Part shown: positions 23,375-36,985 of the stretch, piece after piece
Numbering within the stretch: the stretch's first letter is position 1
Layout: every line of letters starts with the position of its first letter
Assembly (NCBI GenBank): GCA_014706295.1
Contig: JACSVZ010000015.1
Span: forward strand, 60,695,535 to 60,759,534
From: Lycocorax pyrrhopterus obiensis
Lineage: Eukaryota > Chordata > Aves > Passeriformes > Paradisaeidae
DNA length: 64,000 nt
Direction: 5' to 3'
Program-made: the position numbers and the translations under genes
Notes under the pieces: model-generated
What the model was told of the DNA's origin: nothing
The model's input: the letters and a program-made list of their open reading frames with translations, nothing else
Databases searched by the model: none

Positions 23375-25926
23375 TAAAGCGCAGTTTTCTTTCACGATCT
23401 CCTGACAAGATTCTGTAGCACTGGTACAGAAACAGCGATCGAGAGCTTGAAGCAATCTCCACAAAAATAATCTGTGGAAAATTCCCCGTGACACTGGAGC
23501 CCATGGGCTGCTCTGGGCTCAGTCCTTATCAAAGGCATCCCCATGGTGCCACACAAACAACACACAACTGTGTGGACAGTAGCCTGGTTACTAACAGAAA
23601 GCATAAAGAAATGCTGCTGGGATTAACATAGCACAGGATAAAAGCCAGCTCCATTTCCTATTGAACTCTTGATGCTATTTTGGATAACCTCTCTGACAGT
23701 AACTCTCCCTTTCACAAGCCAACAGCAGATGACTGCTTGCAGCATAGTGCTGACTTGCTTCCTCACACACCAGCACCTGGCCACAACAGGAAAAATCCCA
23801 GCATGACCAGATATGTCAGCAGTTTTGGGGACACAACACATTTTAGGACCTGTCCTAGTGCGCACTGTCCAGTCAGACTCCCTCAATCAGCTCTGCAGGC
23901 TCAAAGGGAAAGCCTCCAAAACACTCCTCATCCCCTCCTGGCACCCTGCAGTGCAGTACCTTTCGTCTTGCTTTGGGCCAAGGTGCCAGTCACCACAGGG
24001 ACAGTTAATACAGCTGTGTCCAGGAGCTTCCTAGTCCTCAATAAAGGGCACACCTGGACCACCAAACACACACCCAGCTGCCAGTACATCTGCAGGGAAA
24101 AGTCTTTGTTTTAGTGCTTCAGCTGGCACGTGCCCAAACTCCAAGCACCAATCAGGAGCACCATTTTCCTGTGATGAAGCACCTGTAGACCCAAAAGTGC
24201 ACAAAGTGCCCTTCCCATTTACTGAGCTATCCCAGACACTGTTACTGAGGCATGGGCCAGGGGAACGACTGAGATTGTACCTCGGATATCCCATCCCTCC
24301 TCCAACGACCAGGCAATCACTGTCCTCTTCACCTCTCACTTACTGAAAGTAGGCACAGAAACATTTATTTGTGTGTACAGAGGCTCTGCCAAAGAAAAAG
24401 TAACAAATGTGGCACTTTCCTCTTGGCTCTGTATTTTGCTTACATATGTCTCTTCCTTACCTCTGATCTACAGCTGCTTGGGACAGACAAGCTAACAGAG
24501 GAAGTGTCTCCAAACTAATCCTGAACTATCAAGATACACAACACAAAGACTTGCAAGCTTTAGAAGAAACTGTGCTAAGAAAGCAGGACTCTGTCCATAG
24601 TGGGGGCAAAAGTTGTCTGCATTTTAGTTACAGCTTCAGCATCTGCTTTACAGGCCAGGAAGAGAATTCTTTCCAGTGCTAAAACCCTCAAGAAGATAAA
24701 ATCTGTACCATTGGTTCTTGTTTTCCCTTTTAGATCAACTGTTTTAACACTCCTTATTTAAGTGCATTAAAGTAGGAAAAAAGGTGAGGTTTCAAACAGC
24801 TGAATGAACAAAGCACACAGCAGCCTCTGTAATCCCTCCTGCTGGAGCTGCAATTTCTTTTTGTAGGAGAGAACTGTGTCCATGCGTTTCTGCACGAGCT
24901 GTGCTGGTTCTCCTCGCTTACAGGACTCAGAACAGCACTTCCAAGGGAATACTGAAATAAAGCCAAAAATGTTCTGGCCTCTTGGTCCCCCGGGTTCTGC
25001 TGGCTGGCAGGACAACTTACAGATGCTGCTGGAAGGCAGCAGGCTTGGCACTGCCCTCCCATACTGTCCCCCCCAGCTGGTCAGGAGGCTGAACACAGGT
25101 AACATGCTCATGGCAGCACTCCAGGCTTGCCAGGAGTTTGTCAGCAGCAGGACATCCCAGCATGGTGCTCCTTGGAAAGGGTTCCTTCAGGAGGCTGCTT
25201 GTACATCCAAACAGGGCCTTACACTGTTGCTTCTTCTAGAAGTAAAGTGTTGAAGCAATAATTTACTGAAGGTATCACACACACAGATTTATAGCTGTGT
25301 TTCCTGACCCCACAAGCAACAGGGGGGGGAAAAGAAAAAATAAAAGCTCATTCTTTTCTTGGGAACAAGTAAAGGTCAGTTGTCTCATCAAATTTCATCC
25401 CTTAATGGTATGCCTGTTCCCTCAAGGAAATTTCTAATTGTTCCTCAATAATTTCAATCTTTGGCTTCTGCAACATTACTGAGTAATTATGCTGTAAATT
25501 TTAGGAGCTTCTTCAGGGAAGAGTCCCCAGCTTGCTCTGAAGAAATCCTGAGTAACCCAAAGGAGAGGAGACTCTCACCATGCATCATTTGCCATTGAAA
25601 TGTACGACAAACAGCAGACAGACTGTGAAGGCAACACACGTACAGTGACACTACTGCCACGTGTGGTGTTTCTCTCACAGCACAGGGAAAGGTTTGGATG
25701 ATATACTGGTTAACAAAGCTCATCATTTCCAGACAAAAGCCTCTTGATATCAAACTGTTGATTTTATTTATTGGGCCTCTGGCTCCACAAGTTGAGCTTC
25801 TCCCTTACACATCAGCACCTACACTCATCTGCTCCACAGAGTCTAAACTCTGCAGCCAAAGCAAAAGAGAAAAGACCTTTACTCACGAGCTGAGCAACCA
25901 CAAGCCAGCACACTCCTCATCATCTC

Positions 25927-25946
25927 TTCTTTCTTTCTTTCTTTCT
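25927..25946. repeat. (TTTC)n microsatellite
   Basis: About five TTTC units with a slightly imperfect left end. Confidence 0.85.
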
Positions 25947-27221
25947 AGAGAGGGAGAATTTAGAGTTGTTGCCTATCTCTGCCAGAGCCTTATCTCAGTT
26001 AAGAGCCCAGCACTCACCACGCAAAGGCAAGTACTCATTCCACAAATAGCCACACACTCAGGTGCTCCACTTCAGTGCTACACCACAAGCTGGGCTAAAT
26101 AGTAAAATTACTCAAGTGTTGAGCTATGGGAATAGCTGTGTACAAGCTGTAGCCTAATGTCTAATAAGATATCACAGCAAGTTATATCTGGTATTTTGCA
26201 GGCACTCTATTGCAGAAATCTCTCTTTCCCATTAAATTCAAAACTGTAAGTGGGAGAAATAACTTTTTTTTACCATAGTAAGACTCCTGTGGTTGCTGTC
26301 ACAAAGATGCAACAGAGAGGTGTATGATCTGCAAAAGTGTTGATTAATTTTGCCCAGCACTCAACTTTAATTATAGGACAGCCTTAAGGCTGATATCAAA
26401 TCCTTACTATGCAGACTCTGGATAATCACAGGCTGTGTTCTGGGAGTCCTGCCTCTGCAGCAATGGGGACAGGAGGCCATTAGAATGCCTCTTCCTTACC
26501 CATATCTCACACATATTTCACTGCCATGTAGGAGGTGCAGGGCTGCTGAATGTCCTGCATTTCTCCTGCCTCCCTTCTGCCTTTCCACAGCTCCACACCT
26601 GCTCTTTGGGGGAGCTCCTGAGGCTGGATAGATGCAGCCAGCAGAGGAGCTGGGTGGGAAGAGGTTAAACAGTGCACCCAAAGCTGGGGCTGTGGACACA
26701 ACCCACGTTTGCTGCCAGCCCACTCCCCACTGCCCACACTGATGCCTCCAGAAATTGTCCTGACATTTATGCTAAACATGTGCCTGCCTTACCTATAGGC
26801 ATTTTCTGGTACATAGAAAGTTCTCCTCTTTGGAAAAGGCACACTGGCCTTGTTCCAACTCAGCATCCCCTGGTCCTCAGCCCCTTTGCTGCAAGAGCCC
26901 AGCGCCTCTGCACATGGACGATGCACACGTCACAAGGACCTTAAATGTCAGTGCACATCTTTCATAAGGACTTTCAGGCAAATCTATGATTAAAAGTAGA
27001 TATTCAAGCAGAAGATGAATATATTATGTCCTCAGGCTCCTTAAGTCATGATCCATATTTATAATGCAAGGCTAAGGCTTCTGTTGAATAATTACATCTT
27101 TTGCCTGCCCATTCTTCCCTCCCACCCCCATATGTGTACACTCACCACAAATGCATATAGAACATTTAAAGTGAGCAATTATTCAGCCCAAAGGCAGAAT
27201 ATCCTTGAGTATGTGCATGCT

Positions 27222-27235
27222 AGAGAGAGAGAGAG
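27222..27235. repeat. (AG)7 microsatellite
   Basis: Seven perfect AG dinucleotides. Confidence 0.85.
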
Positions 27236-30200
27236 CTTAATTCTGTAATTGTCATGCAAGATCTGCTGTAGCAAACCTTGTTGACACTAAAACACCTTAC
27301 TCAGCACGAATAAAGGTGAGAACAGTGTATTCCAAAGGGAATGGCTAACAAATGGCACCATGGCTAACAAATCCCAGGACTGTAGTAGCCACATTCATTC
27401 CAACTCCAGGTAAATATTTTCCTTCCAAGCAGAAGTCTCTGATTTGAAGTTTCTGAGTTCTTACTTGGTCAATTCTTCAGAATAGAAGGTGATGCTTTAT
27501 AAATGAATGAAAGGCACTTTAAAACATTCAGCAGCCACTGAATTCAGAAATCATACAAAGAAAATCCCCAACAAATATTTCTTTTCAACTAATGCTGATC
27601 TCCTCTCTCTTATTTGAGGTCATCTTTCTCAGCAATAAGCACTGCCACTGGATAACTCGAAGTCAGAAATTTGGTTAGAAGGAGCATTTCGACCAATATC
27701 CTAGAAACATAAGCCTGTATTTCTTCATGCACCCTTCTCAGGACTACAGATTTCATTATAGAAGAAGGAGAGTACAGGTATCACTAAAAAGGATTCCACA
27801 CAACCAAACAGACAAGAACTGCATTCATTTCAGCTGGGAAATGCAGCTTTTACACACAAGTACATGTATGTGCACGTACATGCAGGCAGGCACTTCTAAT
27901 TCATCAGCAAATCAGAAGATTTTTCACTACATTGAACACTCTCCATCTTTAGTAATCCACTTCTGGAAGTGGAAATGCTGTCAGCAACCTCGAAATAATG
28001 TGCTGCAAACAAAAATGTTTCTTGACAGGACCCCATCTTTTGCCAAAAACTTTATTAAAAAATTCCTAGCAGGTCTCATCACTCTTTTTACCTCCCCTAA
28101 AATTTGCCCTCCGATACACAAAAGGAGCAGAAAGCACTGGGAGCTTGCACACAGCATTGTCTCACGGGCTCCACTTACCCAAGAGCAACTTGCATGGCAA
28201 ATCTGTCACCACAGACCTAGTCCCAGATAATCAGTGTCAATGAAATGCATTTAGCTAACTGGGATTCCTCCCATGACATTATTTTAAAATCCAAATCCCT
28301 TAGTCAGGCAGAAATATAAATCACAGTAACGCTGGTCAACTGAAGAAAAATTCACAGTGGCAACAATGGGTGTCTCATACTGTGGGGGCTGGCAGAGCCA
28401 GACAAGAACACCACCCATGGAGCAGACTATTTGAAAATTAAGCTCTTCAGCTCTGAGCAGGTCATTGAGACATCACTCAAGGCAGAAGTATGGGCAATAC
28501 AAGTGCTATTATATTGCCAGGCAGCAGGGGTGAGGGAGCAGGAACAGGGATGGGCAGAGCATCGTTGAAGAAGCTACTGACTTCTTGCTTTATTCACATC
28601 ATTGCTCAAGAAGACAAATGGAAAAAAATCCTGCCTTGTCCTCACTGCTCGTGGCTTAGCAGAACCACAGTGATTTGTCTTACTTCTTTTTCCCATCCAC
28701 CTCCAAAGGAGATAAAAATCACTACCTCCTTTCATAAAGAATTTCACCACAGGCCCTGATCAAGAAGCAGGGTATAACCAAGCTCCCCTGGTGTTGTCCT
28801 CCCATCTCTCTTGTCCACAATGAGAAGAGCAGAGAAACAGAGAGTCATTGGTCTTGACCTGCAACAAATTAGCTCAACTCTGTAGCAGATAAAGGAAGTC
28901 AGGGCTACACCAACAGCCTCTGCTGAGGAAAGGGACACACAAAAAAAGGTATTCCTGGGGCTGTAGTCTAATCCCTCCCTGAAAGATTTTTTATTAATTC
29001 AGAAAGGTTCTAATTTTGCATCCAATCATTCGTGTCTGCCAGTAGGGCATGCAAGCCACAAAGAGAGGTCTAGCTGCTGAATTTTCACAGGGTAAAGTTA
29101 GACCCCTGGAATTGTTGGTTCCTCACCAGTAGAATTCATACAAACAACAGAAGGATGGCAACATCCAGGGATGGATGTATTGACTTGCTCTGCAACCCAA
29201 ACACTGCTGTGAAGTCTGTCCTGCATCACTTCTGAGCACACTGCAGCATCTCACACTGGTGATGTCTCATTTCTACCACTCGCTGCAATTGCAGCAGAAG
29301 AATTCGGTTCCTAAGCATAACTTAGAAGAAAATCAGCACAAAAAATAAGAATTTTTGTAACTCAGGCTAAATTTCTGGCTTGTCGTAATACATTTTGCTG
29401 CTGGAAAAAGAAACCCACAACAAGACGCAGCCACTGCATTTCCATGACATGTGTCCTCTTGTTTAGTCCTGAAGAGGATTGCATTTGTCATCTCATGACA
29501 CACAGGACATGTGCTGTGCATTTCACTTGTTCTGCCAGCTACTCAGAGTTTTATGCTGCAGGTTTCCTCGCTGCTGTGCCTCGTTCCTAGAGCATCATTT
29601 AAGCCTGGTCTTTATTTGGAGTGGCAGGTACAGGAAGCAGTCCTGCTGAGATACAGGAGAACATCTGCATCTGAGGCTTGCTCCTGCTTTGTCATTATGA
29701 ATATATAATATCACAGCCCTGGGAAGGGAGGAGGCAAGAGCATCCTTGCAAATGTGTTTGATGGGGTGGGTAAATCTTGCCTATAACAATAATTAAGAAG
29801 CTGATGTACCTGTGGCACACTAGTAATAATTTTTGGAGACTAGCATTCAGGAAAAGTCAGATGAGGTGGGGTGAGAAGCTCACCTCGAAAAGCCAAGGGG
29901 TGATACCTAAGTTACAGTGTGCCAAATTGAACAAAACAACTGCAAATCATCTCTTAACTGCATCCAGACTACCACAACAAAACCATTGGCAATGACTGTG
30001 GACCCATTCTTGCCAAATGGCTTGTCTGTGCATTCCAGCATCCCACTGCTCACAAACCAGCTCCATGGTGGCTTCACTGTCTGCAAGTGGCTCGCCTGGC
30101 TGAAATCTCCAGGATAGTCCTCAAAGAAGAGGAGATCTTTCCTTGGGAAAGCCCTGGGCTCCCCTGAAGAAGAGCCTCTCTTAAGGATGCCACTGCTTTT

Positions 30201-32322
30201 TCCATCTGCTCCTGTGAGCCCTGGTGCAACCATGAACCTGCTTTGCTCTCCACCCTCATCCCGGTGCAGGTCTGTTCACATCAAGTGCAAACCTGGGGGC
30301 TGAAAATGCCTCTGGCAGAGGCTCCAGGGGCTGCCAGCACCTCTGGTCTCACTGGAGTGACTGCTGCTGTATGGGGCTCACACAGGCTTTACAAGAGGAT
30401 CCAGAAATGCACACCCAGAACGATGCCACGGAAGAGGGAAAGTGTACACAGACGATTCACAGAGCAGTCACCAAAATTCACACCAGACATCGACTCCTAA
30501 CATACGTGGAGCTGTCAGACCACAAAACAACTGTGACTCTCTCTGCCACCAAGAACCAAAGCTAGGGCAGGGAAACAAATACAGAGCAGCAGAGATGCCT
30601 CACACACACCAAGCCCACCAGAGCAGTGCAGATAAAGTCTACCAGGTGTCCATGTCCTAAAGGAAGGTTTATGACGATTGTAAGGACTGTTTGACTTCAG
30701 ACTCCTGAATACAAATCTAAGTGCAAATAAACTTTAAAATGCCACAAATGCACCCAGAAAATTTTAGCACCACCTATATTAGCTTATATTTAGTAAAGGC
30801 AAACTAGCTCAGCTACAATAGAAACAAAGCTCCAAAACCAGCCTGGGATTTAAGTCTTACAACCCGCTTTTACTCATGAAATACCCAGTCCTCTTCTGGC
30901 TGATTAGAGTAATAGGATACCCTGAGAAAGGCTGCTTTTATATTTCCCGGGCTTTACGGAATCAAAATGATTTCAGAAGTTTTACTGGGATTTCATGCTT
31001 CTTCATTAAGTAAGGAGGTGAAACTCCTGTTAAAAAAAATTCCCCAGCTACAAAGGAGATAAAACTCCAGTTAAAAAAACCCCAAAACTTTTCCCAGCTA
31101 CAAACATGCTGGTTATTATTTCAATACTTATATTAAACCATACAAACTGCATTTTGCTTTAGAAGCCTTATGTTTTGCCAGGACTGTATAAAATGTGGTT
31201 GCCTCCAGAGGCAAAAATCTAGAGGAAGGAGAAATCCATTCTGCAGAGCTGATGGGTTTTTTTGCCATACATCAAGATACATGCACCTTCTGTGATGCCT
31301 ACAACATTTTTAGCCAAAAACAGACCTGAGTGATGCAGCACACCATGACATCAGAGCATTTTTGGGTTATTTCACCACACACTGTGCAGTATCCTAACCT
31401 AGCACAGTCCTTTACCCATGAGAACAGTCTTTATCCTAACTCAGAAACAATCTAACTTCCGATATGCTGACTTAGAACATTCTTCCTTTTGATTTTTAAG
31501 TCGTTAGTGGTATGTTTGGGCAGTTCTGCTCTAAGCACTGCTTCATAAAATTATTTTCCCTGATTCAATTAAATATTTACTAAAACAAGCTAAACCATCA
31601 TTTAGATTCAATTATTTTAGCAATCTATTGCTTCTCAGAGTTGAAAATATTATTTTAAGAGAATCTGAACCATGAGGTTAGATCATTTACTGAATCGCAT
31701 TAAGATGCAATCAGATGACTCAAAGTTAACTTTTGAGAGTATCTGGACAAATCTCACTTCCTCTTTTTATGAGCTTACACTTCACAGTACCCTTTAGCTA
31801 AAATTGCTCTAATCACTAGAAAAACTTGTCAGTGCAGTTTGTCAAGTTTCCTGCAAGTCTCATTTATTTTGCCTTAGACAGACATTAGCTAAGTGCCCCA
31901 GAGCCCTTCTCCCTGCACACCAAAGTGTCTTTTCTGCAGCTCTTTTTTTTTTGCTGTGTTAACAAACATCCCCCACAGAGGTGGCTCCTCATCTCCTAAG
32001 CCAAAACTCATCAACACCCACGGGGTCCAGGACAAGGCTCAGATTGATTTCTCAGGGCCCACTTCCTTTCCTTGCTGCTGGATGGCCCTGGAAGCAGGGA
32101 TTTGCAGATTTGCAGGACAAGGATCAAGTTCTCTCTAATGCCTCCTCCAAATGGAAGGATTACACCAGAGATGCCACTGTCTGACCATAAACTCTCTGAG
32201 GGGTGTTTCTGAGAGTGGTGCAGCATTTCCCAGGGAGATATTTTTAAGGGTCTGAGTTTGAAGATATTTGAAATGGAGAGTTTGCTGTTCTTCCACAAGA
32301 AACTGCTTCTACATCTGTTCTT

Positions 32323-32746
32323 CATACACCTCTGCTATGAGGAAAGGCTGAGAGAATTGGGATTGTTCAGCCTGGAGAAGAGAAGGCTTTGGGGTGACCT
32401 CATTGTGGCCTTGCAGTGCCTGAAGGGAGCCCACAAGAAAGATGGAGAGAGACTCTTGACAAGGGCCTGGAGTGACAGGACAAGGGCAATGGCTGCACAC
32501 TGACAGAGAGCAGGTTTAGATTGGATATGAAGAAGAAATTGTTCCCTGTGAGGGTGGTGAGGCCCTGGCACAGGTTGCCCAGAGAAACTGTGGTTGCCTC
32601 AGTCCCTGGCAGTGCCCAAGGCCAGTCTGGATGGGGCTCTGAGCAAGCTGGGATAGTGGAAGGTGTCCCTGCCCATGGCAGGAGGGGGTGGAACTGGATG
32701 GGCTTTAAAGTCCTTTCCAACCCAAACCATTCCATGTTTGTACGAT
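32323..32746 (+). mobile_element. CR1 LINE 3' fragment
   Basis: The longest CR1 piece here. It starts near CTATGAGGAAAGGCTGAGAG, runs through TTCAGCCTGGAGAAGAGAAG, the GGTTGCCCAGAGAAACTGTG block and GGTGTCCCTGCCCATGGCAG, and ends with CTTTCCAACCCAAACCATTC. Several open frames on both strands inside it are remnants or shadows, not genes. Confidence 0.92.
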
Positions 32747-35700
32747 CAAACACCAGCTCCTGAGACACAGTACTGCTCTGCCGGCAGGAAAATAAAATAT
32801 TCACTATCAAAGGAGAGCAGAGCCATCCTTGAAAACACCAGGCACACAAATTTGCAAAACTACTGGCATCAAAGTTCTCTGAACATTCGTCCCTTAAGTT
32901 GAAGGCCCCAAACAGAAAACTAGTGGAAATTAGTCCTTTGTCTTGATATTTTTCCCAATAGCCTCTGCATTAGCCTTTGATTAGCATGCCTATCTTTTAA
33001 TAAATTACTACACCATCCAAGCTGAGCAGTGCAGAGATCTACCTTTTATTTCTGTGATTGCTAGCAGAAATTCAGGAAGCAGGCGTGCCTCAGCATCACC
33101 CTCAGGATGGAGGGAGCTCAGATTGTTGTTCTGCACTCTGGCCTACTCTAGTTGGAAAATTTAAGCATTTCTCAGTAGCAGAAGTCTTATTTCCCAGGTT
33201 TGCAACAAGCATAATGACATCAGGCTTGATGGGATCCAGGGTGCAGCTCCTCCTGAACTGAGAGTGCAGCCTGGAGACACAGCAGCTGGCACTGCTATAG
33301 GGCTGCACTTGTAAACACAGGCAGCCAAAAGCCTATGATGGTGCAGACACCACAGTTATACTGAAAATGCATTTTTAAAAAAGAAGACGAACAATTTTAT
33401 GTGCTGGGAGTATTTCAGGCATTTTTGATGAAAGAGGATATTTTCATTATTTAACAAACAGATGCAATAAGCTTGTACCAAGTTTGAGGAAATTGTTACA
33501 GTCCTTTTGCCATTTACCTGACTACATTTTTCTGGGTTGCCAGACATATCTTAGTCTAAAATAAAGATCTTTAAAGATCACCCTCTTTGCTTCTACCTTA
33601 CTCTACAAAAATCCAGTACGCGCAGCACAGCACTATTCATGTGGGACTCAACACCCTGAGTAGAAAATTTTAGTCCAATAGGCTCGAAAGCTGTTTTTCA
33701 GTTGCATTATTGCCTCCAAAGAGACAAACATCACCTCATTTGTTCCACAAATACTAATGTAATTTGGCTTTGATCTTGTCTGGACCAGGATAAAAGGTAT
33801 CCTTTAAATTGCATTCATCAGAGTTTTAACCCACTTTTAAACAAAAGGCAGGTTTTGCACAACCTCACTTTAAGCATTTTACACATCTAACTAAGGAGGA
33901 CAACATCCTCAGCTACCTCCTCCAGAAGATATCCTCACCAGACTAGGGACACCAAAGACAAACATCTCCTTGAACCCTCTGGGCATTTAAGCACCCTCTA
34001 CAGACAAAGGGAGAGCCCCACAGAGAATGAAATTATTCCTCTTACATTACAGCAGGTGTCTGTGAAATGTCTTGCCACATTTACCATTCCAATGACTAAT
34101 GAGAGGACAGAGAAAGCTCCAGGAATTTTAAGTTAGAATAGGTTATTCCCACTGCATTGGTTACAGGAGAAAGACAAACATCCATCTAAGATAAACTTGA
34201 TTCTTAACTTTTTGGCAAGCAAACTTAGGATTAAGTCAGTCCTGGCCTTTCAATACAGGCAATTACATATTTGACCAAAGTTGACTCCTCTTCTGCTTCC
34301 AGTGCTTGGTCTACACATGTTTCAGGAGTTAAACATTAAGACCACGTGCAGTCAGGATTTCCCACCAGCACCTCTACCTTCCCTTGCAATGAGCATGTGA
34401 TGCTTTCCAAAAACAAAAATCTTGAAAATAGTCCTTTGTTTTGGAGTCTACACAGGTGTTTGACACAAGCCAAACAAGCTGCAGGAGTATCAGGAGTTTA
34501 GATTGCTGAACAGATGAAGGACAGCCTTTGGCTCTTCCCCTGTGCACTGAAAACTGCAATATTAAGCATTTAACACTAACTGCCTCTAGGTACTCTGTCT
34601 CCAGAGACACAACAAGGTAGAACCCACAGCCTCTTGCTGCTTGCCCCAGTCCTTCATCTTGACCCCAGGTCCAGCACTTGGAGTTAAGCTCAACCTTCAC
34701 TTGCAGTCAACAATGGATCCTCAAGGACAGAGCTACAAAAAAACCCCCAGAACTGAGTCTAAACTGAGCAGTATTTCATCCTTATGGACCATTCCATTGA
34801 GGGTTCCACACACAGCATGCCCTACCCATGCACTATTCTGACCAAAACCAGTCTTTTTTTGGAGGTGGGGGAAGATAATTACTGACACTTAATGCAACAC
34901 AGCCAGATTCCGTACATTTTGTAACTCATCTGTGTCAAGATGGTATAAAAACTATAGGCATCCATGTGCAACTACTGAAAATTTAGGCACACTGTTTGCA
35001 TAGATTTATACTGTACCAAAAAATGTATTACACTATTCCTGTGTAAAATCTATCAGAATGCAATTTATTGGAGCAGTAGTCATAAAGAGCAGGGCGTGTC
35101 TTACTGCCTCCAACAAAAACCTTTTGCCTTCTCCAGCCACAAAAAGGCTGAGTGCCTCCCACCTTTTAAATAACTTCTCAATAATCTCCCTTTAAAGCAC
35201 GTATCAGACTTCAACTCCTTTTAAAAGAAAAAAAAACCCAAACCCACAGTAGTTTCCCCAAGCCCCCTCTGGATTATTGTAGGTACAGCAGTGCAAGGCA
35301 GTCACAGCAATGTTGCATTTGGAAGCTTTCCAGAACCACATGTGACTGAGAACGCCGGGTTATCTTCCCATAATATCTCCAAGTAAACAGCACTGCAATG
35401 TTACTCACATGGTGAATTACGTTCTGAGGCACGCAGAAGAAAACGTGCCCGTGCAAAACCTCAACTGCATAAAAATCAGTGGTTTAACCTGCTCCCAAGG
35501 CTCAAACACTCCAAAAGCCTCTGTTATCCTTCTATCGATCTCACTGTTTTCTGCAGAGCCATAAACTCGGCTGGCAGACCGGCAACGTGCTGATTCAAGC
35601 ACTGCTTCTCCCCTCGTTCTTGTTTCAGCGTGACTTGGTCAGCGTGTAGCCTCATTTGTAGCTCGTGAAACTGCAGTAACTAAACAAACGTACAGACATG

Positions 35701-36877
35701 AGGGACTTGTCAAACAAAGCAGGCTGTAAAGTTATCAGAGTGGAAACCGAGTGCCAGCATTTATTACATGATGGGCCACACCTCAGCTGGCAAATTTCAG
35801 ACCCACAGCTTGATAAGAGGGAAGAAGTGGCTCCAAATTTCTCTGTATTAGCCGTGACAAAAGTCTCATTAAAAACAAGCCTGGAAAGCATTTAAGGAGT
35901 AACACACATGCACACATTCATTTGGATTTCCCTTAACACTGCAGTGCATTTTATCAGAAATACTTTCTTTCAGCAATTTAATCCTCCTGATACAGCTCCT
36001 AGTTAAACAGTATTACTACTACATTTCCGTTAAAATACATGAAACTTTTACACATGTAAAATTTATTTCACTTTTGCTTCTTCTTTATCCAGTGTGTTTT
36101 CCCATCAACACAAGATTTGAGCAGCTCAGTGATCTGTGCTGGTAGTAAAGCAACACACTGAGTATTAATTATGTCAGGTTACAACATTTTCATCTTTCAG
36201 CAGCACCTACAACTGCCAGCCTTGAAGATTTCTTCTATATTAAGGACAATGCCAAAGGAAATTAAAGCAAAGAAGGCAGGTGACAATAAAGTAAGCCTCG
36301 TATCAGCCAAGGAATTTGTTCCATAGGTACAAAAGCCACCCAGGGATAGGATGCAGACAAGTGCCAGGGAAGGGAGGAACAGTCCCAAGCAAATCCTTGG
36401 GAGGTAAATGGCAACCTGAGAAGAATGCATTTTTCAATTCCAGTCAGCAATACTGCTGGAGGAGTTGCCTGGGATGTTTGCCTGCTACAAATATTTGAGC
36501 TGGTAATTATTAATTTTAAGGCTTTTTTCCAACTCTAAGTGTGTGGATACAAAGATAACTGGAAAATTACTTTTATAGGACTAACCAAACCCATAATATT
36601 CAGCCCATGTACCATTCAATGCACAAAAAAAATCTCAAGCCAGTACTGCTAGCTTTTCTTTTTTTTATGTAAGTATACAAGTAAATAATAATCTTATTAA
36701 CATGTTGCCAGTTAAAAAAAGCTTAATTAGTTATTCAAACTGTGCAGTGATGATGAATGAAGTCAATGTCAGGCTTAAGAAGAGAGTATTAAGGGAAGCC
36801 AGTAGGCCAGGCTTTGCCTTTCCTCCCCAACTGGTTAAAGTTACACCTCAGAAACCTTTAGGTCAGAGTAGATTTCT
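32747..36877. other. Non-coding DNA
   Basis: Four kilobases with no recognised gene. The interval 35410-35660 is richer in CpG than its surroundings and has two overlapping minus-strand frames of about 60 codons (35274-35456 and 35417-35602). Neither resembles a known protein and neither has a good splice acceptor. Confidence 0.55.
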
Positions 36878-36985
36878 TATAGAATCCCAGGAGTGTTTAG
36901 GTTGGAAAAGACCTCCAAGGCCATTGAGGCCAGCCACCAACCTAACACTGCCAAGGCCACCACTAAATCATGGCCCCATTAACTC
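36878..36985 (-). mobile_element. CR1 LINE terminal fragment
   Basis: ATAGAATCCCAGGAGTGTTT then AGGTTGGAAAAGACCTCC is the inverse of a CR1 3' end. It is followed by the inverse of the region around the AACACTGCCAAGGCCACCAC and AAATCATGGCCCC motifs. Confidence 0.85.

Larger units (their letters stand above)
23375..32322. other. Non-coding DNA, no gene recognised
   Basis: Nine kilobases without a supportable gene. Simple repeats lie at 25927-25946 and 27222-27235. The longest open frame (27727-28230, 167 codons, plus) has a composition typical of chance frames and no domain that I recognise. Confidence 0.6.

Noticed and set aside
27727..28230. 167-codon plus-strand frame, one of the longest in the window
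   Set aside because: Composition is typical of chance translation, with no domain, no splice context and no codon bias. A frame this long is not surprising in 64 kb.
32400..32849. 149-codon minus-strand frame
   Set aside because: Antisense of the CR1 fragment at 32323-32746.
35274..35602. Two overlapping minus-strand frames in a CpG-richer patch
   Set aside because: No acceptor of quality, no family resemblance and no start context.
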